64,000 bases of DNA. Origin: Cinnamomum chago (lineage: Eukaryota > Streptophyta > Magnoliopsida > Laurales > Lauraceae). The position numbers and the translations under genes are program-made. Position 1 is the stretch's first letter. Each line of letters begins with the position of its first letter. Under the pieces are notes generated by a model. It was not told the DNA's origin, made no database searches, and worked only from the letters and a program-made list of their open reading frames with translations. This document shows positions 12,240-24,467 of this stretch, piece after piece. The DNA is taken from assembly GCA_038049695.1 (NCBI GenBank), contig CP142453.1, positions 132,420,001-132,484,000 of the forward strand, read 5' to 3'.

Positions 12240-14163
12240 TTTTCGCTCTCTCTCTCTCTCTCTCTCTCGCTCACTCTCTCCGAAATCGCGTCGGCTTCCG
12301 ATTCATATCGCAGAATTCTTCACAAACTGTGAGTGGAAATCATGTTCATACCCATTTCCTGTTTTGATTTTGTTCCTTATCTGGGTTTCTTTAAATTGGG
12401 GGTTTGTTGTTGAACACTAGGGTTAAAGTTTCAAGCTTTTCCTATTATAGGAAAAATGGAAACTTTTTTGGAAAAAAATGGATTAATGGGTTCTTTCTGA
12501 TCTTGGGTTGAAGAGATTTTGACCTGATGATGATGGGTTTTTGTTTTTACTGAATTTGGATGGATGGGGCTGGTGAATTTTGTTGAGATTCTGAGGATTT
12601 TAAGCAGTTAGGGTTTGTAGAAATGTAATGGTTGTGTTGTTTGATCTGTTTTGTTGTTCTTTGTTTCTTTTACGTTTGTTGCATTTGGATATGTCTGTAA
12701 TTGGAGGATGATTGTTTAAAAATGTTGGAAGTAAAACAATGGGTTATGTTTTGGGGGTTTAGGTTTGGAGAGTTGTTAGCTGTTGTTTTGGGAGTTTTAG
12801 GGCTTTATGGTTTTAAGTGCAGTATTTGTTCTGTTTACGAAATTGAATCTGACTTGGGTGATTTCTGATATGGGTTTTTAAGGCATGCCTTGAAAAGTTT
12901 TCTTTTTTTTGGAAAGACCTGTGTTTTTTTTTTTTGGGTTTTAGGTTATTTGACAGAAAATTTTGTTATGTGTTTGTATCTCTCTCAAGGAGGTAAGTCT
13001 ACATGAGATTTCTGAAGGGCAGAATTAAGACACTGACAAAATTTTCAGTGTGCAAGGGGAAGCTCAACTTTGATCTCCTCCAACTTGATGATAATTAACT
13101 ACTCACTTTGCCTGGTGAGTGGTGACATGAATCTAGCTCTAGTTTTGATCCACAGCTGTAGCCTTCTCAAATGTTCTTTTCTTTTCTTTTTATTTACTAC
13201 ATTTAAATGAAAAGAATTGCTCTTCTTCTTGATGATTCATGGAAATGGTTCATGGGTTGTGTTGATTTAGATTGCAGTAATAGAAAATGACGGACATCTG
13301 AAAATTTGGAACCGATGGATTGGTTCTTGACTTCTTTCTTTCCTGGTTCCTGAAGTTTCATAATTTGATTATGAATTTGTAGGCTTTGTGGCTATGGATG
13401 AAGCACATTTTACTAAGTCTGAATTCCAGCTATCACCGGGTTTATATATTTCCACACTTTTTTTCTGTTTTTAAACTATTGTATGAGTGTGGGGAAAAAA
13501 CTTTTTATTAATTGAATTATATACATGCTTGTTTTTTCATAGAAAACTTTGATAATTTGGTTTCTAGGCTTGATTGTTGGATTCTGCACTTTTATACTGA
13601 TTTTTCAGTCTTTCCATATTTAATGACAGTGTAGACTTTCTAGTCCCATTTAAATGATATATGTGGCAAATCCCATTTAACTGATATATTTGGCAAATCT
13701 TTGATTGGTCAACTCGGTTGATGGATCCATACCATCCAACTGCTGTTATCTCATATTGGATGATTGATAACACAACCAAAGTTCAGAATGATGGTCCAAA
13801 ACAACAAAAGGAGAAACTATGGGTGGAATTATAGAAACATCAAATCACCAACATAATTCTACCACCATGAGGAGTCTAATCAATTGATTGGTCTGGATTG
13901 CTTGATGTGTTTACCAGTGCTAACACTTTTGGATCGAAACTATTATTAGATGGTATTAACATCTGTGTCCATGGTCTTATGAAAGCTTGGCATACATTCT
14001 TATATGTCCACTGGGAGAAAATGATGAAAAGAACATTTGACGGTATGATATGAGCTGTTTGAAACTTTTTTGTACTAGTTAATTCAGGTCTTCAATTGCC
14101 AAATTAAATGCAGTAAGTTAATGCAACCTATGGAATTCCTAGAGTTGTCTGAACATCATGATT

Positions 14164-14210
<47 letters not shown>

Positions 14211-14385
14211 CTTCTTCTTCTTCTTCTTCTTCTTCTTCTTCTTTTCTCTTCACTTGTATAGGGCTCAGGCATGCAGCTTTGAATTATCTCTTTGGATGGT
14301 GGATTTGTGTATGTCATATATGCTCATCATTATTTAACACACTTTGTAATGGGAATTTTCTCCTTTCTTTGAAGGGCTTCTGATC
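12240..14385 (+). other. 5' leader of the FRIGIDA-like gene with a 2-kb leader intron
   Basis: A CT-rich first exon (about 12240-12328) ends in a consensus donor GTGAGT. The matching acceptor is TTTCTTTGAAG at 14374, eleven bases before the start codon. The 2046-base intron between them is T/G-rich with no ORF of interest and holds a long TC/TTC microsatellite. Leader introns of this size are common in plant housekeeping genes. The donor-acceptor pairing is inferred, not shown by transcript data. Confidence 0.6.
14167..14242 (+). repeat. Compound microsatellite (TC)n(TTC)n
   Basis: About 40 bases of TC followed by about 34 bases of TTC, located in the leader intron 150-220 bases before the start codon of the FRIGIDA-like gene. 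Confidence 0.95.
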
Positions 14386-17300
14386 ATGGCTGATACTCAA
14401 TCACTCACTGCTGCACTTATTGATTCAACTACGTCTAAGATACAACAACTTCAGCAAGCATTCACTGAACTTGAGAGCCATAGAGCAGTATCTCTCAATT
14501 TGAAATGGAAAGAGCTTGAAGCGCACTTTTATAGTCTAGAGAGGTCCTTAAAGCAAAGACTTGATGAGTTGGAAGGCCAACAAAGGGAATATGAGACTAA
14601 GGTGTCGGAGACTAGAGAAATGTTGGAGAAGCGGGAAGCCGTTGTCGTGGCTAAAGAGCATACTTTGTTAGAGCGTTTACAGGAAAAAAGGGATGCTGCT
14701 CTGTTAGCTATCGGGGATGCCTTTGATAAGTACAAGAAGGCATCGGCGGAGCCTATTGCCAATGTTATGAGCAATGGCACTGCTGATCCTGTTATTGAGG
14801 AGAAGTTGGATGTTAAGGCTGGCGGAGTCAATCTGCTAGGCAATAAACCTGCCAAAAATGGGGATGTTGATGTCATGCCCCGTCCTGAATTGACAAAGTT
14901 ATGTGAAGAGATGGATGTGAAAGGGCTGCACAAATTTATATCAGACAATCGTAAAAACCTTGCTGCCATAAGGGAGGAGATTCCTTTTGCATTGAAAAGT
15001 GCGGCGGACCCAGCGCACTTTGTTTTGGAATCTTTGGAAGACTTTTACTGTGTTGAACTGCCATCACATGATGGGAAGAAGGACTCAAGCCTTTTGGGCT
15101 TGCGTAGAACTTGTATCATGTTGTTGGAGTCTTTGGCTTCATTATTGTCAGGCACTGATGCCACTAAATCAGAATCTGCTTCTGATACTCTGGGAATCTC
15201 ATGGAATATTAGAGCACAAGCAAAAGTAATTGCGGATGAGTGGAAGCCAAAGCTGGACGATCTCGATGCTGATGCCAGCAGTGGGAACTCTTTGGAAGTG
15301 CATGCTTTTCTGCAGCTTCTTGCCACTTATGGTCTCTCTTCTGAATTTGATCAGGATGAATTATGCAAACTCATACCAACTGTGTCCCGCCGCCGCCAAA
15401 TGGCTGATCTGTGTCGCACACTTGGGCTGTCAGAAAAAATGCCAGGTTGGTTGGATCACTTAGCTGCATGATACCTTTTCTTTTTCTTTTCTTTTTTTTT
15501 TTTTTTTAATGATGATGAATAATTGCTCTGCTTCATAGGTTCTACTGAGCTGTATTTTCTGCTTATTTTGTTGCTATTTATGGCTTCATTATGCATTATA
15601 TGTAAGTACATGCATTTGTAGTCATGCACAACCGAAAAAAGTTTATTGTCATAGAAGAATGTGGTTGAGAATTGTGAAATACCGAAATATTTCTTCTTGT
15701 GGTTGAGTTTTTTAGGTTGTGAATTAAACAAACTTAAAAAAAAAAAAGGAGGCTTGGGCTATCCTAGAAGATGGCAATATTTTGGAAAATAAGGTTTGAG
15801 ATCAATAGTTTGGGATGCCTGCCTTTGGAGTCATCACCATTGGAAACCCAAAGAGTTCAACACAAGGGGAACTACTTGCTCAATGCATTCACAATAACAG
15901 GAGGGAAAGAATGAATTTTCATTGAATGCATAAATGGGAGAATACAAAGGAATTTATTGAAGATGGGATGTTAATCTTGCCTATTAGGAATCTTCTGTAG
16001 GATTTCCTTTCCTCTATGGATGGTTGCATGTCATTCTCTTTTTTCCAAATATGATTGTCTTTTCCCTTTCTAATTCATTAGATGCCAAACAATTATTTTA
16101 TGTTGATTGCATATCAATCAATTATCTTGCTAGATTTAGGATATCTTCTTAAAATTTTCTAAACTAAGAATGTATTTCTGGAAAAACTTTCTTGAAAATT
16201 TGTGAAACTAAGAATGTAGGCCTAGAAAAATTCATTGGAAATTGCTCTGTTACGAAAGTTGACATGGATGGGCCCATGGGTTGGCTGACAATGGGATATG
16301 CCCAATTGGTCGGGCGTGATGGGCTGGCTGGTTGTGGGCCTATTTCTTGAGCTTCTTTTTGTAGACTTTGAGGCCATGATGCACTTGGTCTGGTCTACAT
16401 CATCCACTCTGAGGCCCATCATGCGTTACTTTTTTCAGTTACATTTTTTATCTACTAAAATATTTCTGAAAGATGGAAGTCATAAGATGGTTTGGGCTCA
16501 ACCGTGTCAATTTCTTTTGCCCTTCCCTCCTTTCATCTTTGGCATTTGTCTGCCATATTTTACCTGTTCTGCTTTGATTTTGTTATCAGGTGTAATTGAA
16601 GTACTGATCAATAGTGGAAGGCAAATGGAGGCCATAAACTTGGCCTATGCATTTGAACTTACGGAGCAATTTGATCCTGTGTCATTACTGAAAGCTTATT
16701 TGAAGGATGCGAAGAAAGCTTCACAGGTCAAAGGCGGAAATATGTCTCCAGGTTCCCAGGTGTGATTTGGAATGCTTCTCCATCCATTTTGTGCTTTGAT
16801 TTATTTTTTATTATTATTCTTTCTTAAAACTTTGATTTATTTTTAGTTTATATTTCTAACATTGATTCTTCTGAGCTTTCCATTCAATTATTAAAATTGC
16901 GGTGCACAATGACTTAAACAGCAAGTTTTAACACTTCTTTTCTTACTTTTCTTTTTTTTACTCTGTTAAGTAGTCGCACATCCACCCACCCACACTACTC
17001 ACGCAAGTCCCACTGCAACACAACCAGGAATCATGATTGTCTCAGTGGAAAGAGAGATGCATAAGCACTGTGCTATCAGTGGATTGGCAATGTTCTGACA
17101 CCTATTTAGAAAATTAAATTGTCAGTCAGTAAATTGAGGTGACTAATGTAATCTTTTTTTTTTAAATGTCTAAGTACCAGTGAAATCATCTAGCACATGT
17201 TGTAGGGTTCATCACATCTATTCAAAACTCTGAACTTGTGAGATCTCAATCGTACAATATTGGGCACCCTTGTCTTGATAGACCATGGCCCAAATCGAAT

Positions 17301-18032
17301 GAGTTTTTTTTTTTTTTTAAAGATAGAAAAAAAGAGAGGAAAGAAAGTTAAATAGAACATCACCCTTTGTTTTATTAATTATCTATGTTTATCTTCAAAA
17401 GTCCTTATTAAAATGTTGAGGCTTTACCACTTGGCACAGTTTTTGGGCTGTAACCCATCCAAGGTAGGACCTTCCATATTATCAATCTAGCTCTAGAGAA
17501 ACACTAGAGTGACCATATTCCTAATTATGTGGTAAGAATCAAGAGAAATGGGGCTACAATGATGTGATGAATGCCAATTGAACTTACAAAAATAATTGTT
17601 CTCTATTTGATCATTTCCCTGACATTTCAGAATGATGCAAATGAGAAAGAGCTGTCTGCCCTCAAGGTTGTCATCAAGTGCATTGAAGATCATAAGCTTG
17701 AGGATCAGTATCCTGTCGATCCACTTCAGAAACGGGTTCTTCAATTAGAGAAGGCGAAGGCTGACAAGAAGAGGGCAGCTGAGGCCTCAAAACCTCAATC
17801 AAAGAGGCCCCGTGCCAATGGCAGCCCTTATGGGCCCCGTGTCCTTGGCATCCCTGAAAAGAGCTTCTATAGGGCACCTGAAAGATACCCATATATGTAT
17901 GACAGGCCGTATGCATATGCACCCAACAACCTTGGTTCGTCAATGTTGGGGTCGGCTTCCTACACTATCTCTCCTACTCATGCAAGCTATTATGGAAATG
18001 GATATCAGTACCCAACTCCATATATACACTAG
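14386..18032 (+). CDS. FRL3: FRIGIDA-like protein, FRL3 type
   Basis: Three coding exons, 14386-15445, 16590-16759 and 17631-18032, join in frame at GT/AG borders to give 543 aa. The N-terminal third (residues about 10-110) is a charged coiled coil; residues about 165-460 match the FRIGIDA domain (LHKFISDNRKNL, HAFLQLLATYGL, RRRQMADLCRTLGL). The tail has a basic KRPRANG nuclear-type motif and a Tyr/Pro-rich end (GYQYPTPYIH). Length and order match Arabidopsis FRL3 (about 558 aa) more closely than the other FRL proteins. FRIGIDA proteins act in the nucleus in complexes that raise FLC transcription and delay flowering; that target is not certain outside Brassicaceae. The ATG is first in frame after the leader acceptor. 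The frame continues past the exon 1 donor only to a stop at 15469-15471, which supports splicing there. The next gene downstream is ZIP4, convergent. Confidence 0.93.
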
Positions 18033-18250
18033 AGGTAAAGCTGACTCTGATCGGTCTTCAGTAGCTGTTAGTTTTATTAACCCTTTTCGATCTTATATGT
18101 TGACAGACATGGCTGTTGCATAGTTGGAAAGCTATTTATATGGTTAGTGTTTTAGAGTTGGGAAGCAGATGGTGCTGATATACTCTTAATAGCTTTGTAT
18201 TATTTCTGTTGTTATGTATGATCTCTTTATTTCAAAAAAAAAAAAAAAAA
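18033..18250 (+). other. 3' UTR region of the FRIGIDA-like gene
   Basis: T-rich sequence with TTGTATTATTTCTGTTGTTATG ahead of an A run at 18234-18250, consistent with a plant 3' end. The exact cleavage site cannot be read. Confidence 0.4.
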
Positions 18251-19559
18251 CTGTTGTGAAATGCTCAATGTTGTGAAATGCTCTTTATTTCAAAAGCCTC
18301 TTTTCTCTACTTCAGTTCAGACCCTTACAAGCCCTAGGGTTTTGTTAGGACGAGAAAGATGGGGAAAATGGATGTGGATTAGTTGTCTACAGTTGGTAGT
18401 GTGGGCATTTTTCTCGTCTTGTTCTCTCTGCACAAAATGAGGAACCCCTTCCGAGGGAAAGCTGGGAGTTACTTTTATTAGGCCAGTGTGCGCGTAACGA
18501 TGGTAGTACTATGCTGTAGAAAATGCTTCAATATCCAACAGCTGCAAGTTTTTTTTATTGTTTGGTGCAATGCTTCTCTGCAGAAGGAAAATTAGATAGA
18601 AAACCCATTTTTATGATGGGGTGGAATTGATTTACTGCATTTGTGGAGTATCAGAGTGACCCAAAAAGGACACCTTGGAGAAATCTGCTTTTTTTTTTTT
18701 TTTTTTTGAAAAAGAAAAGAAATCATTCTTGGCGCTAACCAGCTGGTTAGCTTCTTTATCTTTTTTGGGTCTTGATGATGGAGAATTGATTCATGCATGC
18801 ATTCATGGCACTAACCAGCTGCAGCCAGGGCCTAGGGCCTTCTGTTTGCATGTTTTTTGGGAAGAAATTCTATAGTTTATGGATATAGGGGGCAGTAATT
18901 GGGCTATTCAAGCAGGTGTAAGAGAACCAATTTCTGCGGGGAAAACTGCAAATGTATTTTTTCATGAAAACAAATTGAAAATTGACAATTGACAATTTAA
19001 CAATTACCATTTTTATTGAAGTAAAGTTTTTCATTGCATGTTTGAGACCATGAGACCATTGAAAAACTTGAATGGGTAAGAGTATAATAGATGTTTTTCA
19101 AAAACCTTTTTTTTTTGTCCAAGTTTGGCTACTGGTCAGAAGTGATAATTTAAACTTGGAGACTCTGGAATCTATCCATGGGCATGTGAATTATATACTA
19201 AGGCGCCAATTGCCAACACCACTCAACCATGAGAGAATTTTACCATATATGAATAAAAAAAATTTCTAAAAAAATATCATCTTCTATTTAGGTGGGTCCC
19301 ATCAATATCCAACATTCGATTCATAAAAAAATAAAAAATAATATGGATTTGATGGGTGGTTTCTATAGAATCACATCTTCTATTTAGTTTCCTTTTTCAA
19401 CCGTTTTCATGGGCCTTTATTTTCAATAAGAAGTTGGTTTCAGTGTATCATAATCTGACAACCCTTGGACCATTTTGGATCATTTGATCCAGTGATTCAA
19501 AATAACCCTGCCTGACATTGTGGTGGAGCCTACTATTACTGCCACTGAATGCAATAGAG
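18251..19559. other. Intergenic, no gene seen
   Basis: Low-complexity T and A runs (18690-18708, 19108-19117) and no coding similarity that I recognise. Confidence 0.5.
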
Positions 19560-21300
19560 CTGTGACATACAATTAATGGTGAATGTTGGGCAAACGAGAC
19601 ATTCACATATCTCCTTTCCCATGGGTACACGAAGAGGAGAAGGGATGCCACTACTTCAATTTGCAGATGACATTCTCCTCTTCTCTAATGTTAAGGTCTC
19701 TAAAATCTCATTAATTGGGTATCTGCTAGATGCCAAGGAAGAGGCTGGGCAGAATACAAATAAGAACAAAAGTCGAATCATCTTCATCTTCTCCAAAAAA
19801 TTACCTACATAGAAACAGGGAGAGGTAGCGGATAGATTAAGGATAACAAATATAGTGGAATATGTCGACTATTCAGGACCTCAAGTGAGAACCCTCAGGA
19901 TGCAAGCAACAAATCTTTGAAGGAGAACACAATTCATAATCTTAACAGGAAAATCTCGGGATGGAGGGCACCACCAACACCAAGTCAAGCTAGAAGGATA
20001 GCTCTGCTAAAATTTATTTGCTCAAATCTACCCAATTATTGGCGGAGTAGATTGCCATCTCAAAAATACCTCAAAAAAGACTCTTTACAATCAGTTAGGC
20101 CATGCACAGGTGATTCAGTTCTATGGAAAAACATAATCGAGCACAAAATTATAACAGACAATCTTCAATGGGCAGTAGGAAATGGGAATATGGTTAATAT
20201 CATGGAAGATTGTTGGATCCTAGAGATTGCAAAATTGAAATATTTACCACGCAAAGAAGGAACCCAAGTAGAAAACATTTCCCAACTAGTCAAAGAACTC
20301 ACTAGACAAAACAAATAAGGGGACTTGGAATGAGGGTCTAGACAAAATCAGAAACTTCTGGGATGGAGATGGTGCAACAAGTAGAGCAATGATTCCACTA
20401 CGAGGGTTAGACATACCTTGTTGGAAAGATGAAAATGCCGGTAATTGCACAACTAAAGCTTTATATAAATCCTTAGGCCACCCAATTCCTGGTCCACAAC
20501 TACCCTGGAAAAGACTAGTAATTATAGATTCCATAAGTTCATTGATATGGAGGCTACTTATGAACAGTATCATGACGAGAGGATACCTTTTGCACCTGAC
20601 CTGTCCTCCATGCAGGGAGGATACAAAGACACGGTGGACCACCTCTTTGTCAATTACCCTTTTTCGAAAACAATTCGCGAAAGAAGACATCCAAAAAATT
20701 AATTTTAGCAAGCCTGCTAAATTTCCCTCTGCCTCTGTAAAGATATGCATGAAGAAAACTTGTTTATAGGATACGCCCTCGTTATAGCCAAATCTTTATC
20801 AGAAGAAGAAAATATCCCATTGGCAATTAATGGGAATATGGAAAAACAATACCATCATGGCAGGGTGTCTGTCGCAGGGAAGCTAATCATTTAGTTGACG
20901 TACTCTCCAAATGTAGGCCACCCACCTTTAAATTATGGAATGCAGAATTACATAAACATGTCTTTTTTAGTATATGTAAGAGATTCAGATGGCTAAGGAT
21001 GCAATAGGGAGTATAGAATTTGTAACATAGAAAGTTAGCTTTATCATGTGAAAGTTACAGTAGTTTATAATCTTAGGCATGCCACAATTCAGTTGGAAAG
21101 TTACAGTAGTTTATAATCTTATGCATGTTTATGTTCTGTAGGAGTCTTGCTGTCTTTTGTTGTTGCTGTGAGAAGTGCGGTTGGTATATCTGGTTGTGCA
21201 AGACTTCTCTTTGTTGTTCGTTTTGATATAACATAATCCTACTTAGCAAAAACCAATATATATACATAAAAATTTTATAAAAATAAAAAATAAAAATACA
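19560..21300 (+). mobile_element. Decayed LINE (non-LTR retrotransposon), 5'-truncated
   Basis: Pieces of a plant LINE ORF2 appear in order on the plus strand but in shifting frames. They are the RT FADDILLF motif near 19.66 kb, the LNRKISGWRA region near 19.95 kb, and WQVGNGN-like WAVGNGN near 20.17 kb. A zinc-binding segment (LIWRLLMNSIMTRGYLLHLTCPPC) lies near 20.54-20.62 kb, and an RNase H tail (CRREANHLVDVLSKC) near 20.87 kb. The 3' region ends in an A-rich stretch near 21270-21300. The upstream endonuclease and most of the RT are missing. Frames are interrupted many times, so this is an old relic with no intact protein. Confidence 0.85.
21050..21127 (+). repeat. Tandem duplication in the LINE 3' region
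   Basis: A 32-base block starting GAAAGTTACAGTAGTTTATA occurs at 21050-21081 and 21096-21127 with one mismatch (period 46). Confidence 0.85.
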
Positions 21301-23076
21301 TACCCTACATAATGCGTCCTTATGAATTGAATGATCATGCTATTTGTTTGTCGGCTATGAGTCTCTATGACGAACAAGAGAATGAGGTCAGCGTTGCATT
21401 ACTTCCTCACTACTTACCAGTATCGTGGTATCTAAACAGTCTACACTCTGAACAGACTTGTTCACCTCCTGAGCTCGTTGCGAATGAACTTGCGTGGTAA
21501 TCTTTACAAACATCTTGTGAATAGAGGTGTGTAAAGAAATATATGTTACACATTTGAAATAGAATATAAGTAAATGGGTAGTAATCATTCCAATCGTTGA
21601 ATGTACTAGATCTAATAGAGCTGATGTTCTACAAAAAGATTATCATTGTAAATGCCTCTTTCCCAAATATTGAATCATTGACATCCATTTAGTGGAACCC
21701 ATTGTGTTGAAGGCTTAACCTTTTCAAATTGGAGTCTGGACACTCCACTAGTAGTGGGGTCCACATTATCAACAGCGTGGATCAACATACCATGGTCTCT
21801 ATGAAGGGTATCTCTGCAAACTACACATTTGCTGAAATGCATGAATAGCAGGTTCTTACCAAAATCTAGATTATAAAAATATTAACTCTGACAGTACAAA
21901 AGATAATATGGAAGTGATCATACTGCTTAGCCAAACTATCAATGTTATTTTTCTATTCTTATTTTTTTCTTCTAAAGGACAAGTCTACTCTCAATGCATA
22001 CCAAAATGGATGTACAAAAGGCCCAGTTGAATCAGGGCCAAACAAAAACATGCCCTGGTTGTTTCCATGATCAAATAGATTTTTACTCTTCCTAAAAATT
22101 AAGATCACATGCAAAACTATTAGAAATTAAAAATCTTATAATATAAAAAAAAGCGCATTAGCTTCATCTCTATATTTACTCTTCGTTTTTCTAATGCTTC
22201 CATCTTTTTAATTTTTTAGGTACATAGATCATCAAAATGACAAAACTGCAAGAGAGAATGCCAATATACACTAAGTTAATAAAACTCTCCAATCGCCAGA
22301 TAGTTGCAGACCAAAGAGTGATATCCACATTAGGACTAAAGGAAAAGAAGAATTAATTCCTTAAAATAAATTAAAAAAACCACAAAAATCCGTCTCCTTC
22401 CTCTTCCTCATCTCCTTATCTACTCTTGGTTCATCTTTCTATTTTCCATCTTTGTTTCCTGATTCTTTTTTCCTTTCCCTGTTTGGTAGCTTGTAGGAGA
22501 GTCGTGGGACAGAGGGGAGGTAGAGATTTGGTGGGTTGGGAGAGATACAAAGAGAAAGGGGAGGGTGGGGTGTGGTTTTGGATGGGATGGGAGAGAGACG
22601 AAGAGATGGGAGGAGGTGTTTATTTAGGAGGGAAAAATCCATGGCACCCATGGTATAGCGGTTTAGATTTTGAAAGTTCATAGATGGCCTTATAGAGCTA
22701 AAACAAACACAACTTTTCCCTTTGGTAATCTATGAGAAGTAAAAGAATGACATCTCTCATTCAAATCACAGTAACCACCAAAATGAATACAATCAGATCA
22801 AAAGGAGAAAACAACTTTTTGGGTGGTAAAATATAGATGAAGTTTGATGTTGACTTAAGACTAGCCTAGATCCAGGAAAAATTTGGGATCCACTCAATAC
22901 TATGTGCTGTTTCTATGTCTCTAATATTTTTCACCATCTTTTAGCTAAAAAAAAAAGTCACAACTCTTTTTTGTACTTCTAACTAGCTGAAAAAACTGTG
23001 AGAAGCAGAGGGTAGAACAAACCCACAGCCTACAAACACCTGGTCTGAACTAGGACTCATCCCAATTTAATATTTG
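21301..23076. other. Intergenic, no gene seen
   Basis: AT-rich sequence with a G-rich stretch at 22500-22630. ORFs crossing that stretch are compositional and show no family. Confidence 0.5.
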
Positions 23077-23088
23077 ATCAAATCATCA

Positions 23089-23380
23089 CTTTTTTTTTTT
23101 TTTTTTTGCTAGAAAAAGGATTTATATTAGAACAAGCAAACAGATACAACATAGTGACAGGGTCCCACTAAACCAACTAGAAAACCACATACTAAATCAG
23201 AGATAACATCAGACTGCAGGAAGGCACCACAACAGACCCAACAAACCAGACTCGCAGAGACCAACCAATAACTACAACAGAAGCCCAGGCAGTTGGGAGC
23301 CTGGGCCCAAACCCCACCCTAAAAAACTAGGAGAATAACCAAGTTTTCAAATGATTAAAACCATCTGAAGAGGGGCCAGC
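23089..23380 (-). mobile_element. 5'-truncated LINE 3' end with poly-A tail
   Basis: Read on the minus strand, a GGTTTGGGCCCAGGCTCCC-bearing LINE-type 3' UTR ends in ATATAAATCCTTTTTCTAGC and an A run (T run at 23091-23108 on the plus strand). It is flanked by the 12-bp target duplication ATCAAATCATCA (23077-23088 and 23381-23392). The 292-bp size shows severe 5' truncation. It does not obviously match the relic at 19.6-21.3 kb, so it may be a different LINE family. Confidence 0.82.
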
Positions 23381-23392
23381 ATCAAATCATCA

Positions 23393-24467
23393 TTTGCAGT
23401 TGGATTGCATCACAACAAAAGATGCAGTTATAAAATCATTAAATCTGATGCTCTAAAATTAAAAGTTGAGATAATCAGATTAAAGTGATATTCGGTCAAC
23501 TCCTATTCATATCTTTAAAGAGCACAGGCTATACCCATTGTTGTTCTAATGTAGCAGTTAAAAAGAATCTGAAAATTTCAAAGATTAAAATAAAAATGGA
23601 GATCCTTTAAAAGAAGAGAATATCACAATATTCTCAAACCATCAGCAAATTTCAAACAGAAAAATATCTGGATAAAAACAAAAAGAAAACAGTAAAAAAT
23701 CATTTTTAAACATTTTAAATATATGGTTAAAAAGAAAAAGACATCAGTAAAAACTCATTTTTTTAACATTAATATATCCATTTAAAATATTTTCTATTGT
23801 TTAAACTAATATTATTACCCACACCCCTCTTTTTTTCCTTTTTATCAGGAACATGATGAATTCATCATTATCTTTATAGAAAACTTATATTTGAAAATAT
23901 CACAATATTATTCCAAGAAGACACACTAACAAGAATCAAATTTTGTGACAATGACCTACAACACACTTTCCCTTCTTTTTCTCTCTGTTGCATGTAGCAG
24001 CAGCACTAATATATTTAGCAACCAAGCTGTTCCAGTTTCAAAGAGTTTCTCTCTCAAATGTTATATATATATATATATATTTTCCTGCATACACCACTTT
24101 AGAATGGAATTTGAACAGTCCAGGTACATCATTGCCATCATCATGTTACTATCCATCACTAGTACATTGTAACCAAGCTAGGGCCACAAAGCCTACCAAG
24201 GAATGAACCTAGAACTAAAATTTCCTTCTTTTTTTTTTTTTTTCCTAACAGTGAGATATTCTTGCCGCCCAAGATATGACACCTGCAGTGTAACTAACGA
24301 CACCCTTTAACCAGACAGAAACACAGAAACGAAAACCACACCATCCCCCCCCCCCCCTTTTCTTTTTTTTTTTCCTAAATTCAGGTCAAAGATGAGGTAT
24401 AGAAAATGGAATAAGAGAGAATATATGTAAAAGAGATGAGAAGTCTTACAGGTGATTTGAAGCAGGC
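23393..24467. other. Intergenic between LINE end and ZIP4 stop
   Basis: AT-rich, with a TA microsatellite near 24060-24080 and a C/T homopolymer region at 24344-24374. No coding exon found. It probably contains the ZIP4 3' UTR next to 24467. Confidence 0.5.

Noticed and set aside
14529-14969. 146-codon minus-strand ORF
   Set aside because: Antisense shadow of FRL3 exon 1.
16298-16765. 155-codon ORF inside the FRIGIDA-like gene
   Set aside because: Its first half is intron; only 16590-16759 is real and belongs to exon 2.
22426-22683. 85-codon ORF with a hydrophobic start and Gly/Trp-rich tail
   Set aside because: It tracks a G-rich low-complexity stretch; no splice sites, homologue or promoter features support it.
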